Assembly: GCF_001625215.2 (NCBI RefSeq) | Contig: NC_030383.2 | Location: 55,914,949-55,978,948 of the forward strand | Source of the DNA: Daucus carota subsp. sativus | Lineage: Eukaryota; Streptophyta; Magnoliopsida; Apiales; Apiaceae | Direction of reading: 5' to 3' | DNA length: 64,000 nucleotides | Shown here: piece by piece, positions 37,295 through 47,471 of the stretch | Position numbering within the stretch: position 1 is the first letter of the stretch | Layout: every line of letters begins with the position of its first letter | Position numbers and translations under genes: made by a program | The notes under the pieces: model-generated | The model's input: only the letters and a program-made list of their open reading frames with translations | Databases searched by the model: none | What the model was told of the DNA's origin: nothing

Positions 37295-38040
37295 TAGCAC
37301 ATAACCTTTAGACATGTGGTGGACTTTTATTGGTTCTCATTCATTAATAATGGTGGCCCCCCGCATGCACAAAAATCATCACCAATCAAAATCTCTCCTC
37401 TACATTAAAATTAGTTCTTAGCATATGCCCATGAGTAGGGGTGTTCATGGGTCGGGTTGACCGGGTTGGAGGCATTTTTATAACCCGACCCAATTAAATC
37501 GGTTTGAGAATTTTGAACCTAACCCATAAAATATAAATTCGTAACCCAACCCTACCCGTCATATATCGGTTTGGGTCGGGTTGGGTTGGTTTAAATGGGT
37601 TAAATGACTTTAAGAAAGAAAAATTCATACTACGTATCATCGCTCATATCGAATAATTTAAAAAACTATAATACGTATAACTTACAATTATATTACTAAT
37701 ATTTAAATTGATTAACGTTAATTTTTTAGGGATTCATAAAATATCGTAAATAATATGTAAATACATAAAATATAACCCTACATATATCAATAGAAGTATG
37801 TTATATTGTATTTTGTATAATTGTATATAATATATAAATATAAATATATATTTAAATTATCGAACAAAACTCGTAAATTAATCGGGTTGGGTTGGGTTGA
37901 CCCGAAAAATGTAGAATTTATACCCAACCCATTTAGTTCGGTTTGAAATTGTTTTAATCCAATTAAGTGTCGGGTTTTTTGTATCGGTTTGATAGGCCGA
38001 AAAGAGGGGCGGGTTGGGTCGGTTTAGTCGGGTTGACCCT
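37295..38040. repeat. MITE remnant and GGGTTGGGT-rich repeat
   Basis: 37295-37436 is a decayed relative of the MITE at 31990 (ttggttctcattcattaataatggtgg). From 37436 a repeat opens with ggggtgttcatgggtcgggttg and is rich in GGGTTGGGT motifs on both sides of an AT-rich core, up to about 38036. It resembles ends of hAT-like elements, but the matching inverted end is not seen. Confidence 0.5.
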
Positions 38041-38230
38041 TTTGGTTTTCTGTTACTATTGAGTTTCTGTAATTTCTCTCTTATCTCTCCCAGTCTCTCT
38101 CTTATAAAAACCAGGTTTAAAACAGCCCTTTTGCGTTACTATTCAGCTTCTGTAGTTTCTCTCTCATCTCTCCCAATCTCTCTCAGTCTCTCCCGGCCTC
38201 TCTCTGCAAACTCAACTCAGTAGTATAATA
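38041..38230 (+). other. Pyrimidine-rich leader, duplicated, of the RGLG pseudogene
   Basis: gttactattgagtttctgta and a diverged second copy about 90 bp later flank a TATAAAA (38103-38109). This looks like a promoter and 5' UTR copied in tandem. A donor-like ag/gtacgt follows near 38231. Linking it to the exons at 39725 is inference. Confidence 0.4.
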
Positions 38231-39724
38231 AGGTACGTGGTTTTGGAAAAGGGCAGGTGTTTAGTGTGTGTTTCTTGGAATGTGTGTGTAAGTGTGTTTG
38301 AGATGGGGTTTCTTGATTCCTCGTGGGATTTTGTGCTTTGATGTTATGGTGTAGTGGAAAACAACTTTTAAAGTTCTTTGCATTTTATATAATGTGTTTT
38401 GTTGTTAGTTTTGGTAATTTAATCGTACGGATTTAAGGATTTGCTATATATATGATGTGAGCATATTTTATTTAATTGTGCTTGTTATTAAACTGGTGAT
38501 GATGAATAATAAATTACATATTCTATGTGAAATTGATTGGTTAAATAAATAATAAATATCACTTTACTTGTGGATCCTAAAAAATGATTGGCACTGTTTG
38601 TTTGGATGCATTTGTTGTTTTGTTACTTGTGTGCCCAGTGATTGATACTCCTATTTGATGTTATCTTAGTTCTAGTTGACTCATTGCACTTTGACATGCT
38701 CCTTCAGTTGTTGATATTTTCTTTAGTTTTAGTCAACAAACTGAAAATTCAAACTAGAACTTGTGAATTGTGATAATAATATCCTAATGTTGCTAATGTT
38801 CCATGTTATGAAACTATACAAAGGTATCAAACTGGTTCAATGGGATATGTCCATGTATACAGAATGGCAAGAAATAAACACAAAATCGCAAAATAGGAAT
38901 TACTGGACGCATCAATTTTGAGGCATGTTTACATCAAACTAACACATTACTAATGGCATTGAATGTTGATGTTTTAGTTCTTTGACAAGGTTGTGATAAG
39001 TTACACCGTCAGGATTGAATAGTTCGGTAGATTTTGGAGTGCAATTGATACTAAACACCATATTCTACTCTTTAACACAATTAAGTAGTGATGTTTTGAT
39101 ATTAACATATTGTTGTGTATAGTTTATAGGTGTCTTGGTGTTAAACAAAATGTTATTTGACATTGATATACAAATTAGTTGTACCTATCTAGGCTCTAAG
39201 CAAGTACCTGACATTCCTATATAGGCCATGCTGACTCGCCTGATGTTGCATCCTTAGGCCAAGTAAAAGCAGGGGAAGTATTCATAAAGCAATAGCTTGT
39301 GCTGTTCTTCGTATTACAGAAGAGTAGTAGTGCCTTCTAGGAATTTGCTATATGCAGTGGACTGGACATGCTGGAAATATATTATCTCAAATAGAGTACT
39401 CATCCGCCCGTGAAACATGTACTTGGGTTTGTCATGTCATCTGGATCTGTAAATTAGTCTTCTACAGTTAGCAAAGTGGCAAGACCAAAGGGAACTATAA
39501 TTATAAACCATCTTACTTGTAAATGTTTATTTCTGCTTAATTGTCAAATCTGCACACAAGATCTGTACTTTTTGTATGTATTCCATGCATATTAATGATC
39601 AAGTAAGTTAGAATGTTTTAACATATGCTTGATCACATTCAGTTATGTATAGGCTATGTTCTATATATTTATAATAAAAGATTGACGCTCATATAAGTTG
39701 ATTGATTTAATCTGATAGAACAAT
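38231..39724. other. Probable leader intron, no coding content seen
   Basis: T-rich sequence between the leader and the first RGLG-like exon. Nothing else recognised. Confidence 0.4.
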
Positions 39725-41228
39725 ATGGGTGGCAAAAGTTCAAAACGTTCTGCCCCAGGTCGGTATCAACAGTCCAGCTTCCTCAACCGTCACAAACATA
39801 TGAATCGGCACGTCGCCCTCAAAGCTATGGTGGTTGGGGCCCTGATTCTAAGAAAGGACCAGGGCAAAAATTTGCAAAAATAGATGATAACTTAAATAGC
39901 TTAGAACAGGTAAAGTTTAGATTTCTTTCTAATTACTGAATGTGGTTTGTACTTATGACAACAAGATATGTCCGGTATCTGATTATTATGCAAGTCTTGC
40001 AACTTTGTCTTTCATTCTCGAGCATACTTTTTTTTCTGTACACCTTATTATATAAGTCTGTATTTTATTATCAGCTTTTGGTAAAGCTTTTACTAAACCT
40101 TCATGTCTAAAGGTTACTGAGGCTTTGGCACATGCTTGTTTGGAGTCGTCAAATCTGATTGTCGGTATTGATTTTACCAAGAGCAATGAATGGACAGGTT
40201 ATATTTTACTTCTTCCGAGTTATTACAGACTGTTGATAAATCGCTATTAATACTTCTTATAAATATTAGGTGCAAGATTATTTAACCGGAAAAGCTTGCA
40301 TCACATAGGGGAGTAATCAGAATCCTTATGAAGAAGCGATATCAATAATTGGGGACATTAGCTTCATTTGATGAAGATAATTTAATTCCTTGTTTTGGAT
40401 TCGGAAATGGTATTTCTTTATTTCTTCTTTCACTGTTAGTGCTAAAAGTACGACTTATGATGATGTTTGTCGTCAATGCAGCATTCAACCAATGGTTGGT
40501 TGTAATAAGTTGACTGAACCAAGGACTTTAACTGATTTTTTCATTTACAGCTTCAACGCATGACCAAGAAGTGTTCAGTTTCTATTCAGATGAGAAATAC
40601 TGTGATGGATTCGAGGAAGTGTTGACACGATATAGAGAGCTAGTCCCACAACTCAGACTTGCAGGTTTGAACTTGACTAAATTAATATCCGTTTTCTTTT
40701 TGGTTGGGGCTAGTATCTTATAACATGGTGTCGGTTTATGTGAACAGGTCCAACTTCTTTTGCTCCCGTTATTGAAATGGCAATTACTATTGTTGAACAA
40801 AGTCGTGGCCAGTATCATGTTTTGTTGATAGTAGCCAAAGGGCAGGTATTATAAAATTATAGTCCGAGAATTGTAATTTATTGAAACAAACATGGCTATG
40901 ATTGCTTTCTGAATACATCTATGACATATGGATTTAATGTATATTTAACAATGTACCTTTGATGATAGGTGACAAGAAGTGTCGATACTGAACATGGTCA
41001 GCTAAGCCATCAGGAAAGAAAAACTGTAGAGGCAATTGTGAAAGCCAGGTGATTTTGGCAGTCTTAACTTTTTCTTGATGATGATTTTGATACCAAAACA
41101 CCTACAAATGTTCTTACATTTACTTTTACAGTGAATACCCCTTATCGATCATATTAGTTGGTGTTGGGGATGGACCCTGGGACATGATGCGAGAATTTGA
41201 TATTATTGTCCTGATGCAAGTTAAATAG
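39725..41228 (+). pseudogene. RGLG-type RING ubiquitin ligase pseudogene (copine/vWA domain)
   Basis: Exons 39725-39909, 40113-40197, 40270-40409, 40551-40664, 40748-40845, 40969-41048 and 41132-41228 match RGLG1/2-type E3 ligases, membrane-associated enzymes with a vWA/copine domain and a C-terminal RING. Recognisable blocks are MGGKSSKR, SSNLIVGIDFTKSNEWTG (metal-site motif kept), STHDQEVFSFY, FEEVLTRYRELVPQLRL, PTSFAPVIEMAITIVEQS and [21 protein letters not shown]. Lesions: a 1-bp deletion near 39781 closes exon 1 early; single-base insertions near 40310 and 40351 break exon 3; the usual ADGQ is AKGQ in exon 5; and after MREF the frame ends at TAG 41226 without the rest of the domain or the RING. 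Splice sites survive, so this is a decayed genomic copy. Confidence 0.9.
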
Positions 41229-41760
41229 AAAAGGTTTAGAGAGATCTGAAAACACTAGCTAGAAATCCTTCTCTTATAAAGAATAGAAACAATTTGATGC
41301 TTATCATACAATTGAGAGTATTCTTAGTTACAAATTATGCCATCTGTGAAGGTACTTGTGGGAGTTTTTGTTTGTTTCCACAGCTAAATTTGTCTTAAAT
41401 AATAGTATGCTTTATGCCTCGTATTTATGTATTGTTTTCGTGTGATAGGTCCAAGAGATTTCCTATGTCCTTTTAGGTGCCTTTACCCCTTAAAGAATCT
41501 TTATATTACTTGCACTTGGTTTGAAACACTCTGCCCCTGGTTATATAATTTTCAGGACATGTATATTACTTGAAGTCAGAAAGATACTTGATTTTTAATG
41601 GAATACTCAAACTATAATTTTTTGGTCGGTGGGTTTGGGAGATATTTTTTTGTCCGGAGGGGGGGGGGAGTAGTGCTTACAATTATGTTATTGTTTATAT
41701 CAATGCATGTAGGATACAATCGTTTCCTTGGTATTTGAAAATGAATAATTTTTTTGTTGT
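41229..41760. other. Intergenic, no gene seen
   Basis: Sequence between the truncated RGLG copy and the P450 fragment. Includes a G-run near 41660. Confidence 0.4.
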
Positions 41761-41764
41761 ACAC

Positions 41765-41960
41765 ATATATGATATATTCAACAATTCCCAGCTCCTCCAT
41801 AAATTTCCCACTTTTGTCCCGCGCCAGTACCATATGTGATAGTATGTCTACTGGCAACGTCTTGCTGGCTGCCATATCAATCTTCCTCTGCACTATAATC
41901 TGTAACATCAATTTCCTCAAGTGGTTGGAGGCCTTTATGGCTCTCCATAAAGAGAAGGTG
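41765..41960 (-). pseudogene. CYP716-type cytochrome P450 internal fragment
   Basis: The minus strand reads AIKASNHLRKLMLQIIVQRK and then DILSHMVLARDKSGKFMEEL, ending near GIVEYII. This order and spacing match the region just before the I-helix of CYP716 enzymes (triterpenoid oxidases), where DILSHML...ENGKFM is typical. The oxygen-binding GGHDT motif and all other parts are absent. A lone exon fragment. Confidence 0.78.
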
Positions 41961-41965
41961 TGCAC

Positions 41966-43111
41966 CTATATTTCCTTAGTTTATGACTTTCTGTCATGTG
42001 AATCCAATATTAGGTTCAATGCCAATTACAGCTGATCCGGGCGGACTGAGGAGGCAAGATGTGTAGCTCCGGCTGTTGTTCTTTGACGTAGAGGCTTGGT
42101 GAAGGTGTTAGAGGTAATAGCTACATGCCCCTGTTTTATGCTACATTCAAATTTCGTGCTGCAGCATAACCAACTATCATCCACTGTAATTATACACCTC
42201 TTTGCAACTCAACTTCTTTGAATTATATCCCCTCTAGAAGGTGTAGTAGGACCACAAACCTGTAAAGAAATTTTATGTATCGAAAGAAAGAACATAGTAC
42301 TCTCTAAAGATGACACTTCTTTGTTAGTAAGAACAGAGTGATCCATAGTCTAAAAGAACTGTAATATATCTTACATGGTTACCAACATCCAAGGTTCTCT
42401 GTGTCATATTTATATACTATATCTTCTGATTCAGACACATTTTTACCTTGTGCATCTACAGTCTAGTTTAAATTCCTATACAATGATGTTGTACTGTGGT
42501 TCTTTTCAGAGGAGGAGATACCAGAAAGTATTGTTGAGGTGCTCGAGGCATCTGACAGAGATTGCAAGGTTTTTTTTTAAGCTATATTTGCAGAAGAAAC
42601 GTTAAGGTTGTTTGGTTGAAGATTGATGCTTGATAATAACTGATAAATTAGGTTTACATTAAATACTCACAGGGTAACATAAGATGCTACTACTAAGATG
42701 TGCAATGGACACCGGAAAGTAATACTACAGCTTTGTTTTAAAGGAAAAAAAGGGTCAATAGTTTAGTATTATCAGAAAGCACATTATACTCTTTGAGCAC
42801 TCACTAGCCGACCAATTTAGTACCTATTAAGAAGGCACGGGACAAAATTAATTGGGGGCCCTATGCGAAATTTAAGAATAGAGGCCTTAATTTTATTTTA
42901 ATATAAATTTAAGTATTTTTTTCAATAAAATGAAATTTCAAAATACATTATAAATAAAAAGCATACTAAGAAATTTAAAGTGCACATTAAGATATGCTTT
43001 TCTTGCGTATTTTGTAAAATAAAATTATCATCAACTCTTCTGATATTTATCACTTCCTTTTTTTTGTTAAATTCCACCGTGTATATATGCATATATTTAT
43101 AACTTCATAAT
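41966..43111. other. Intergenic, no gene seen
   Basis: A few hundred bases of unremarkable sequence. Near 42840-42900, gggggccctatgcgaaatt resembles an end of an hAT-like repeat, but no partner end is seen. Confidence 0.4.
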
Positions 43112-43345
43112 CATCTCTCTCTCTCCTCTCCTCTCCCTCCCTCTCTCCCCCTCTCTCCCTCCCTCTCTCCCCATCTCTCCCTCTCCACTCTCTCTCTCTC
43201 CCTCCCTCTCTCTCCCTCTCCCCCTCTCTTGCTCTCTCCCTCTTTCGACTCTCCCTCCTCTCCCTCCATCTCCCTCTCTCCCTCCATCTCCCTCTCTCCC
43301 TCTCCTCGCTCCGCTCCCTCTCCCTCTCCCTCCCTCCCTCTCTCT
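43112..43345 (+). repeat. Polypyrimidine (CTCTCCC)n tract
   Basis: About 230 bp of almost pure C and T in CTCTCCC and CTCCCT units. It abuts the truncated plastid rpl23 fragment. Confidence 0.95.
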
Positions 43346-43775
43346 AGCTATTACCTTGACACCAAAAAAGAGTTCGACCTAATGCTTTATTTCTGTCCTA
43401 GTTGATCCTGATTCGACATTAGAAGTATATTGATTTTTTCCCAATAACCGAATACTTTTGTCGGTAAATACTGCATACTCCCTCCGTCCCTCCCATTTCT
43501 TATCGTTTGGGTTGGGCACGGAGATTAAGAAATATGTATAAAGTAGTGGAAAATAGAAGGAAAAGTGGGTGAAGTGGTGGGACCCATTGATTTTTAATGT
43601 ATAAAAAGAAGATAGTGGAGTAAAAGTAGTGTAAAAAGGAAAGAAAAGTGAAGAAGTGGTGGGACCCATTGATTATTTTGGGTAAGTTTTGAAATGTAAA
43701 GAATTAGATGGGACACCCCAAAAAGGAAAATGTAAAGAAATGGAGGGGACGGAGGGAGTATTTGATTCCATCCAT
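43346..43775 (-). pseudogene. rpl23: Plastid rpl23 fragment, copy 1, split by a MITE
   Basis: Starting at 43775 on the minus strand, the first codons MDGIK are followed after the MITE by [17 protein letters not shown] and then [11 protein letters not shown], the N-terminal half of plastid ribosomal protein L23. The next Trp codon has become TAG. It ends at a CT tract. This is plastid DNA in the nucleus; a plastid copy would be intact. Confidence 0.9.
43478..43758. mobile_element. Stowaway MITE inserted in the rpl23 fragment
   Basis: Ends CTCCCTCCGTCCC and GGGACGGAGGGAG are inverse complements, flanked by TA. About 281 bp, non-coding. The two other rpl23 copies (43857-43987 and 54804-54874) read straight through this point (actgcatatttgattcc), confirming the TA target duplication. 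Confidence 0.97.
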
Positions 43776-43856
43776 AAATATATTTTCTTCCCTCTGAGTT
43801 CTAGTCTCAATAATGCTAGTTCTTACTGTTCATATATTATGATATGAATATACCAC

Positions 43857-43987
43857 CAAAGAAGAGTTTGACCCAATGCTTTATTTCTGTCCCAGTTAAT
43901 CCTGATTCGATATTAGAAGTATATTGATTTTTTCCCAATAACCGAATACTTTTTGTCTGTAAATACTGCATATTTGATTCCATCCAT
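43857..43987 (-). pseudogene. rpl23: Plastid rpl23 fragment, copy 2
   Basis: Same N-terminal stretch of rpl23 starting at 43987, with the Trp codon kept but a 1-bp insertion in an A run. It breaks off and joins spacer sequence (ggtatattcatatc), so copies 1 and 2 form a tandem duplication. Confidence 0.88.
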
Positions 43988-44152
43988 AAATATATTTTCT
44001 TCCTATGAGTTCTAGTCTCAAAAAGAATGCTAGTTCTTACTGTTCATATATTATGATATTAATATACCACACTAATTCGTTATGTATGGATGACGAGATT
44101 CCATTGATACAGAGCTAATTCCAATAGACTTATTGGAGGGTCCCATTGGCGT
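43988..44152 (-). other. Plastid trnI-rpl23 spacer DNA (NUPT)
   Basis: Collinear with the plastid spacer between trnI-CAU and rpl23 (ctagttcttactgttcata, gtatggatgacgagattcc, ccaatagacttattggaggg). Identified from known plastid gene order. Confidence 0.8.
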
Positions 44153-44175
44153 GCATCCATTACGAATTGAACCTA

Positions 44176-44208
<33 letters not shown>
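44153..44208 (-). pseudogene. trnI-CAU: Plastid trnI-CAU, 5' truncated
   Basis: The minus strand gives the anticodon arm (cccaactcataattggc, CAU anticodon) and the T arm of plastid tRNA-Ile. The first 16 or so bases, including the 5' acceptor strand, are replaced by other sequence at 44209. Mismatches in the T arm also show it is not functional. Confidence 0.82.
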
Positions 44209-44676
44209 TAAGACCTACGGTAAGAAAGAGAATAAGTAAAGGATGACGTATAAAATGAAAAAGGTTCATAAGAGAAGTTTAGTGTGATTACACTTAAATA
44301 AAAAGCCCCCCCTGTCTGTGCTTGTCTGTTCGGTTCGTAATGTGCTTCCTTCTTCGCGATGGAATGAAGTCTTTCTGAACTAGAATCATGAACGGGATTC
44401 GAACCCATATTTATGTGCGACTTTCCTCTTAGTCGATATCATGATGGGAAGACTGAACTATTCCCAGGTCTCGGAATCCCTTTCTTTTTTAGGTATGCCG
44501 CCCTGCGAGCAAGGAGTGCCACGCACGAGCGGAGCGAAAACAAAGCAATAGGCATTCTTATATATATATATATTTTTGGTTGGGGGGGGGGGGTGAGGGT
44601 GGGGGGAATCCTTTGATTGTGTATTGAATATAGATCCATGTCTTTCTTGTTCCATTAGCTAGGACCAAATTTTCAC
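44209..44676 (+). other. Mitochondrial-type DNA upstream of ccmC (NUMT)
   Basis: Collinear between trnI and ccmC and repeated at 55096-55561. Contains a tRNA T-arm-like gggattcgaaccc (44394-44406), a G run near 44582 and gcgagcaaggagtgcc. Origin as mitochondrial DNA is inferred from the ccmC that follows. Confidence 0.6.
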
Positions 44677-44842
44677 ATGCCCGTTTCGTTATTACAACCT
44701 TCTTTTTTGATGTCAAAGACCAGAAGCTACGCGCAAATTCTCATTGGATCTCGGTTGTTCTTAACAGCGATGGCTATTCATTTAAGTCTTCGGGTAGCAC
44801 CACTAGATATTCAACAAGGTGGAAATTCTTGTATTCCGTATG
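44677..44842 (+). pseudogene. ccmC: Mitochondrial ccmC 5' fragment
   Basis: About 55 codons read SVSLLQ-like MPVSLLQPSFLMSKTRSYAQ, then SRLFLTAMAIHLSLRVAPLD and QQGGNS, the start of CcmC, the mitochondrial membrane protein of cytochrome c maturation. The frame then runs into CT repeats. The rest of the gene is missing. Confidence 0.92.
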
Positions 44843-45000
44843 TACTCTCTCTCTCCCCCTCCATCTCTCTCCCTCTCTCTCTCTCCCTCTCCCCTCCCTC
44901 GCTCCCGCTCCCCCGCTCCCGCTCCCCCGCTCCCCCCCCCCCCCCTCTCTCTGGAAATTCTCGTATTCCGTATGTACCCTCCCTCCCTCCCTCCCTCACA
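44843..45000 (+). repeat. CT-rich tract with a second ccmC snippet
   Basis: CT and CCCGCTC repeats, then a second ggaaattctcgtattccgta (44953-44972) copied from the ccmC breakpoint, then CCCT repeats. Slippage or repair copied the junction. Confidence 0.85.
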
Positions 45001-45220
45001 GCATCAACACTCTCCCACTCCCTCTTAGTCTTATTTGTTGGGCCTTTTCAGAGTTCGCTCTCCCACTCCCTCTTTACCTATAGTCTTCTTGTAAACATCT
45101 CTCTCTCTCTCTCTCGCAAGAAGCATCAACACTTTCCCACTCCCTCTTAGTCTTATTTGTTGGGCCTTTTCAGAGTTCGCTCTCCCACTCCCTCTTTACT
45201 TATAGTCTTCTTGTAAACAT
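45001..45220 (+). repeat. 118-bp tandem repeat containing CAR coding sequence
   Basis: Two units start at about 45001 and 45121 (catcaacact). Each holds ttgttgggccttttcagagt, nearly identical to codons LLGLLRV of the CAR exon beginning at 45226. Confidence 0.85.
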
Positions 45221-45225
45221 ACAGA

Positions 45226-46064
45226 ATGGAGCATTTGTTGGGCCTTCTCAGAGTTCGCGTAAAGAGAGGTGTAAATTTAGCTATCAGAGACACCAGGAGC
45301 AGTGATCCCTATGTCATTCTCAGATTGGGAAAACAGGTAATTAATCTCTATTACACATACTAATCTCCCTGTCAAACTAGTAAGTCTTTTAAGTTCCACA
45401 TTTTTTTAATTTGTAGTGTATTGTGAATAATGTTCTTGATTGTTGGACCCCTCTGTTATTGTTATGAAGACTTGAAGAGGTTGAAGGTTCTTAAGTATTG
45501 ATGTTACCAATTCTTCGAGCCATGTTTGTTATAAGGGAATATAATCCCTGACTATTACCTTAAAAACTTAAAATTTTAAAAGATTATGATCCATGAACTA
45601 GATTTTAGGCGTTTTTTTGGTTCATTTCTATGAAATTTTAACAATAATATAGGCATATTTTATGGGATGATAATAGTCCTTAAACTAAGTTTAAACAAGG
45701 TGATGATCTGGATATTATGATCCTTGGAACAAACTTGACAGGAGCAACATATAATCGGATCTTATATCACTTAGAATTCCCCTCAGGTAAACGAAAGCCC
45801 GTTTTGGGTTTGGATAATATGTTGGTAGGACCACATTTTCGGGACCAAATACTCGGATCCTACTTACCAAATGGTTAAAATTGTCGGGGTTCCCTGATTC
45901 GTACTTGAGCATGGAACTAAAGACGTCCACTCTGGTACACTATTAAGTTACCAAAAATATTGGGTTTAATGGTCCAAATTTAAGGCCTCCACTTTGACAC
46001 AATGTTAGTGTTAAATTATTTAATTTACAATTTGAAAATTGTGAACTAGTGTCACACACACACA

Positions 46065-46103
<39 letters not shown>

Positions 46104-46632
46104 TTGGCGAGTTAATCTTGAGTGCGTATATGAGAGTTCAGCTGAAGCTCAATGAAATTGTTTAATGAAGTTAAGTGATATCTATGCAATGAGGTGTTGC
46201 AAGAAGATCCATTTTTTGCAGCTGATTTGGTGTAAAATTGAATTCTTCTTCCTTATGATACTTTCAAGTCATTGGTATTCATTGCAAATAAATCTGACCG
46301 AGTACGTATATGATATAAGTATCGATTTATATGTGAATATATGCTGTGCTAACAAAGAGTTGGTTCTCATGATAGTGTACTTTATGTATATTGCACAAAA
46401 ATGATCGTTTCTGACACCACTGTCACATAATTGAAGGTAGTGTATGACAATGATACATTCTCCCTTGATGACAAAATGGGAGATGCAGATTTCTGAGAAC
46501 AAAACATGTGGACTTTGTAAGAATGCAATTAGAAGGTCCCCCTGAAGGAACTATAATCACCAGAGTAAAACCAAGCAGGGAAAATTGCTCGTCTGAAGAG
46601 AGCAATATCATCTGGACGAGGCAATACAACTA
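45226..46632 (+). pseudogene. C2-domain ABA-related (CAR) protein pseudogene
   Basis: Exon 45226-45336 (MEHLLGLLRVRVKRGVNLAI, then DTRSSDPYVILRLGKQ and a GT donor) matches CAR proteins, small C2-domain proteins that bring ABA receptors to the membrane with calcium. The next recognisable part is about 1.1 kb away (46434-46632): VYDNDTFSLDDKMGDADF, then after a stop and frameshifts PPEGTIITRVKPSREN and ESNIIW, followed by a stop. The middle calcium-loop exon and the C-terminus are missing. Non-functional. Confidence 0.88.
46056..46099. repeat. (AC)n(GT)n microsatellite palindrome
   Basis: An AC run passes directly into a longer GT run, so the pair can fold into a hairpin. It lies between the CAR fragments. 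Confidence 0.95.
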
Positions 46633-47471
46633 GGCACTAGCTTTCAAAACAGTTTTGTATAATACAATTTTATATGGATGCATGCATATTTTTGGCAAAT
46701 ATTTTGATTCCATGGACAGAGGAACAAGATATTAATAATTTGGACACGATGATAATACACAATGATCCAACTAAGGGGGTGTTTGGTTGGGGGGTTATGG
46801 GCTTGGTAAACAGGAATGGGCTTTACATTCCGTAACCTTATGTTTGGATTAGATTTTTAAGAGAGCGGAATGGGAACTCCTATACCTCTGGCCAGTTAAC
46901 ACAAACCTGCGCAGTACCCTGGGTTACGAAAATTGAATCCCAGTCACTCGAATATCCCAGTCTTCTCCTTCATTTCTTCGTTTCTCTCATCTTTCTTCCA
47001 GTCTGTCGATCTCGTCTCTCAGCCTCTCGCCTCTCTCGCTCTCTCACGGTCTCTCCTCTCACTCTCTCCCAATATCTCTCTCCACTCTTCATTTGCTCGA
47101 TAGTCAAGGCAAGATCCAAGGTAATTTATTTCACAAAACTCTCATCATATCTATAATCTCGTCACGAATATATGCATATATTGTGTACATTGGCTCACCA
47201 TTTATGCAATTTATGGGTCTGCTGTGCTGTGTGTTTAAAATCTGCTTATACATGAAAATTGGTATCAAGGTGTTTGATTAAATGTCTAAGTGAGAACGTT
47301 ATAACTGAATTGAACAAGTTATGCTCGTCAATGTTTTAATTTGAGTTAAACCATTTTATAATGTGCATTCACTGATTAAAATATCACTTTTGTTATGTGG
47401 GTCATTGTCGAATTGTGCTTGACAAACTTATTAAATGCTAATATGTCTTTTCCTGACTTTTTACATATAGT

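Noticed and set aside
37436..38040. Complete hAT element with GGGTCGGGTT ends
   Set aside because: One end looks right, but no matching inverted end or target duplication is visible.
44325..44410. Complete tRNA gene around the gggattcgaaccc motif
   Set aside because: A T-arm-like sequence is clear, but I could not fold matching D and anticodon arms with a paired acceptor stem, so only the motif is noted.
44677..45150. 157-codon plus-strand frame as a novel gene
   Set aside because: Its first 55 codons are ccmC and the rest is translated CT repeats. It is a chimeric accident, not a gene.
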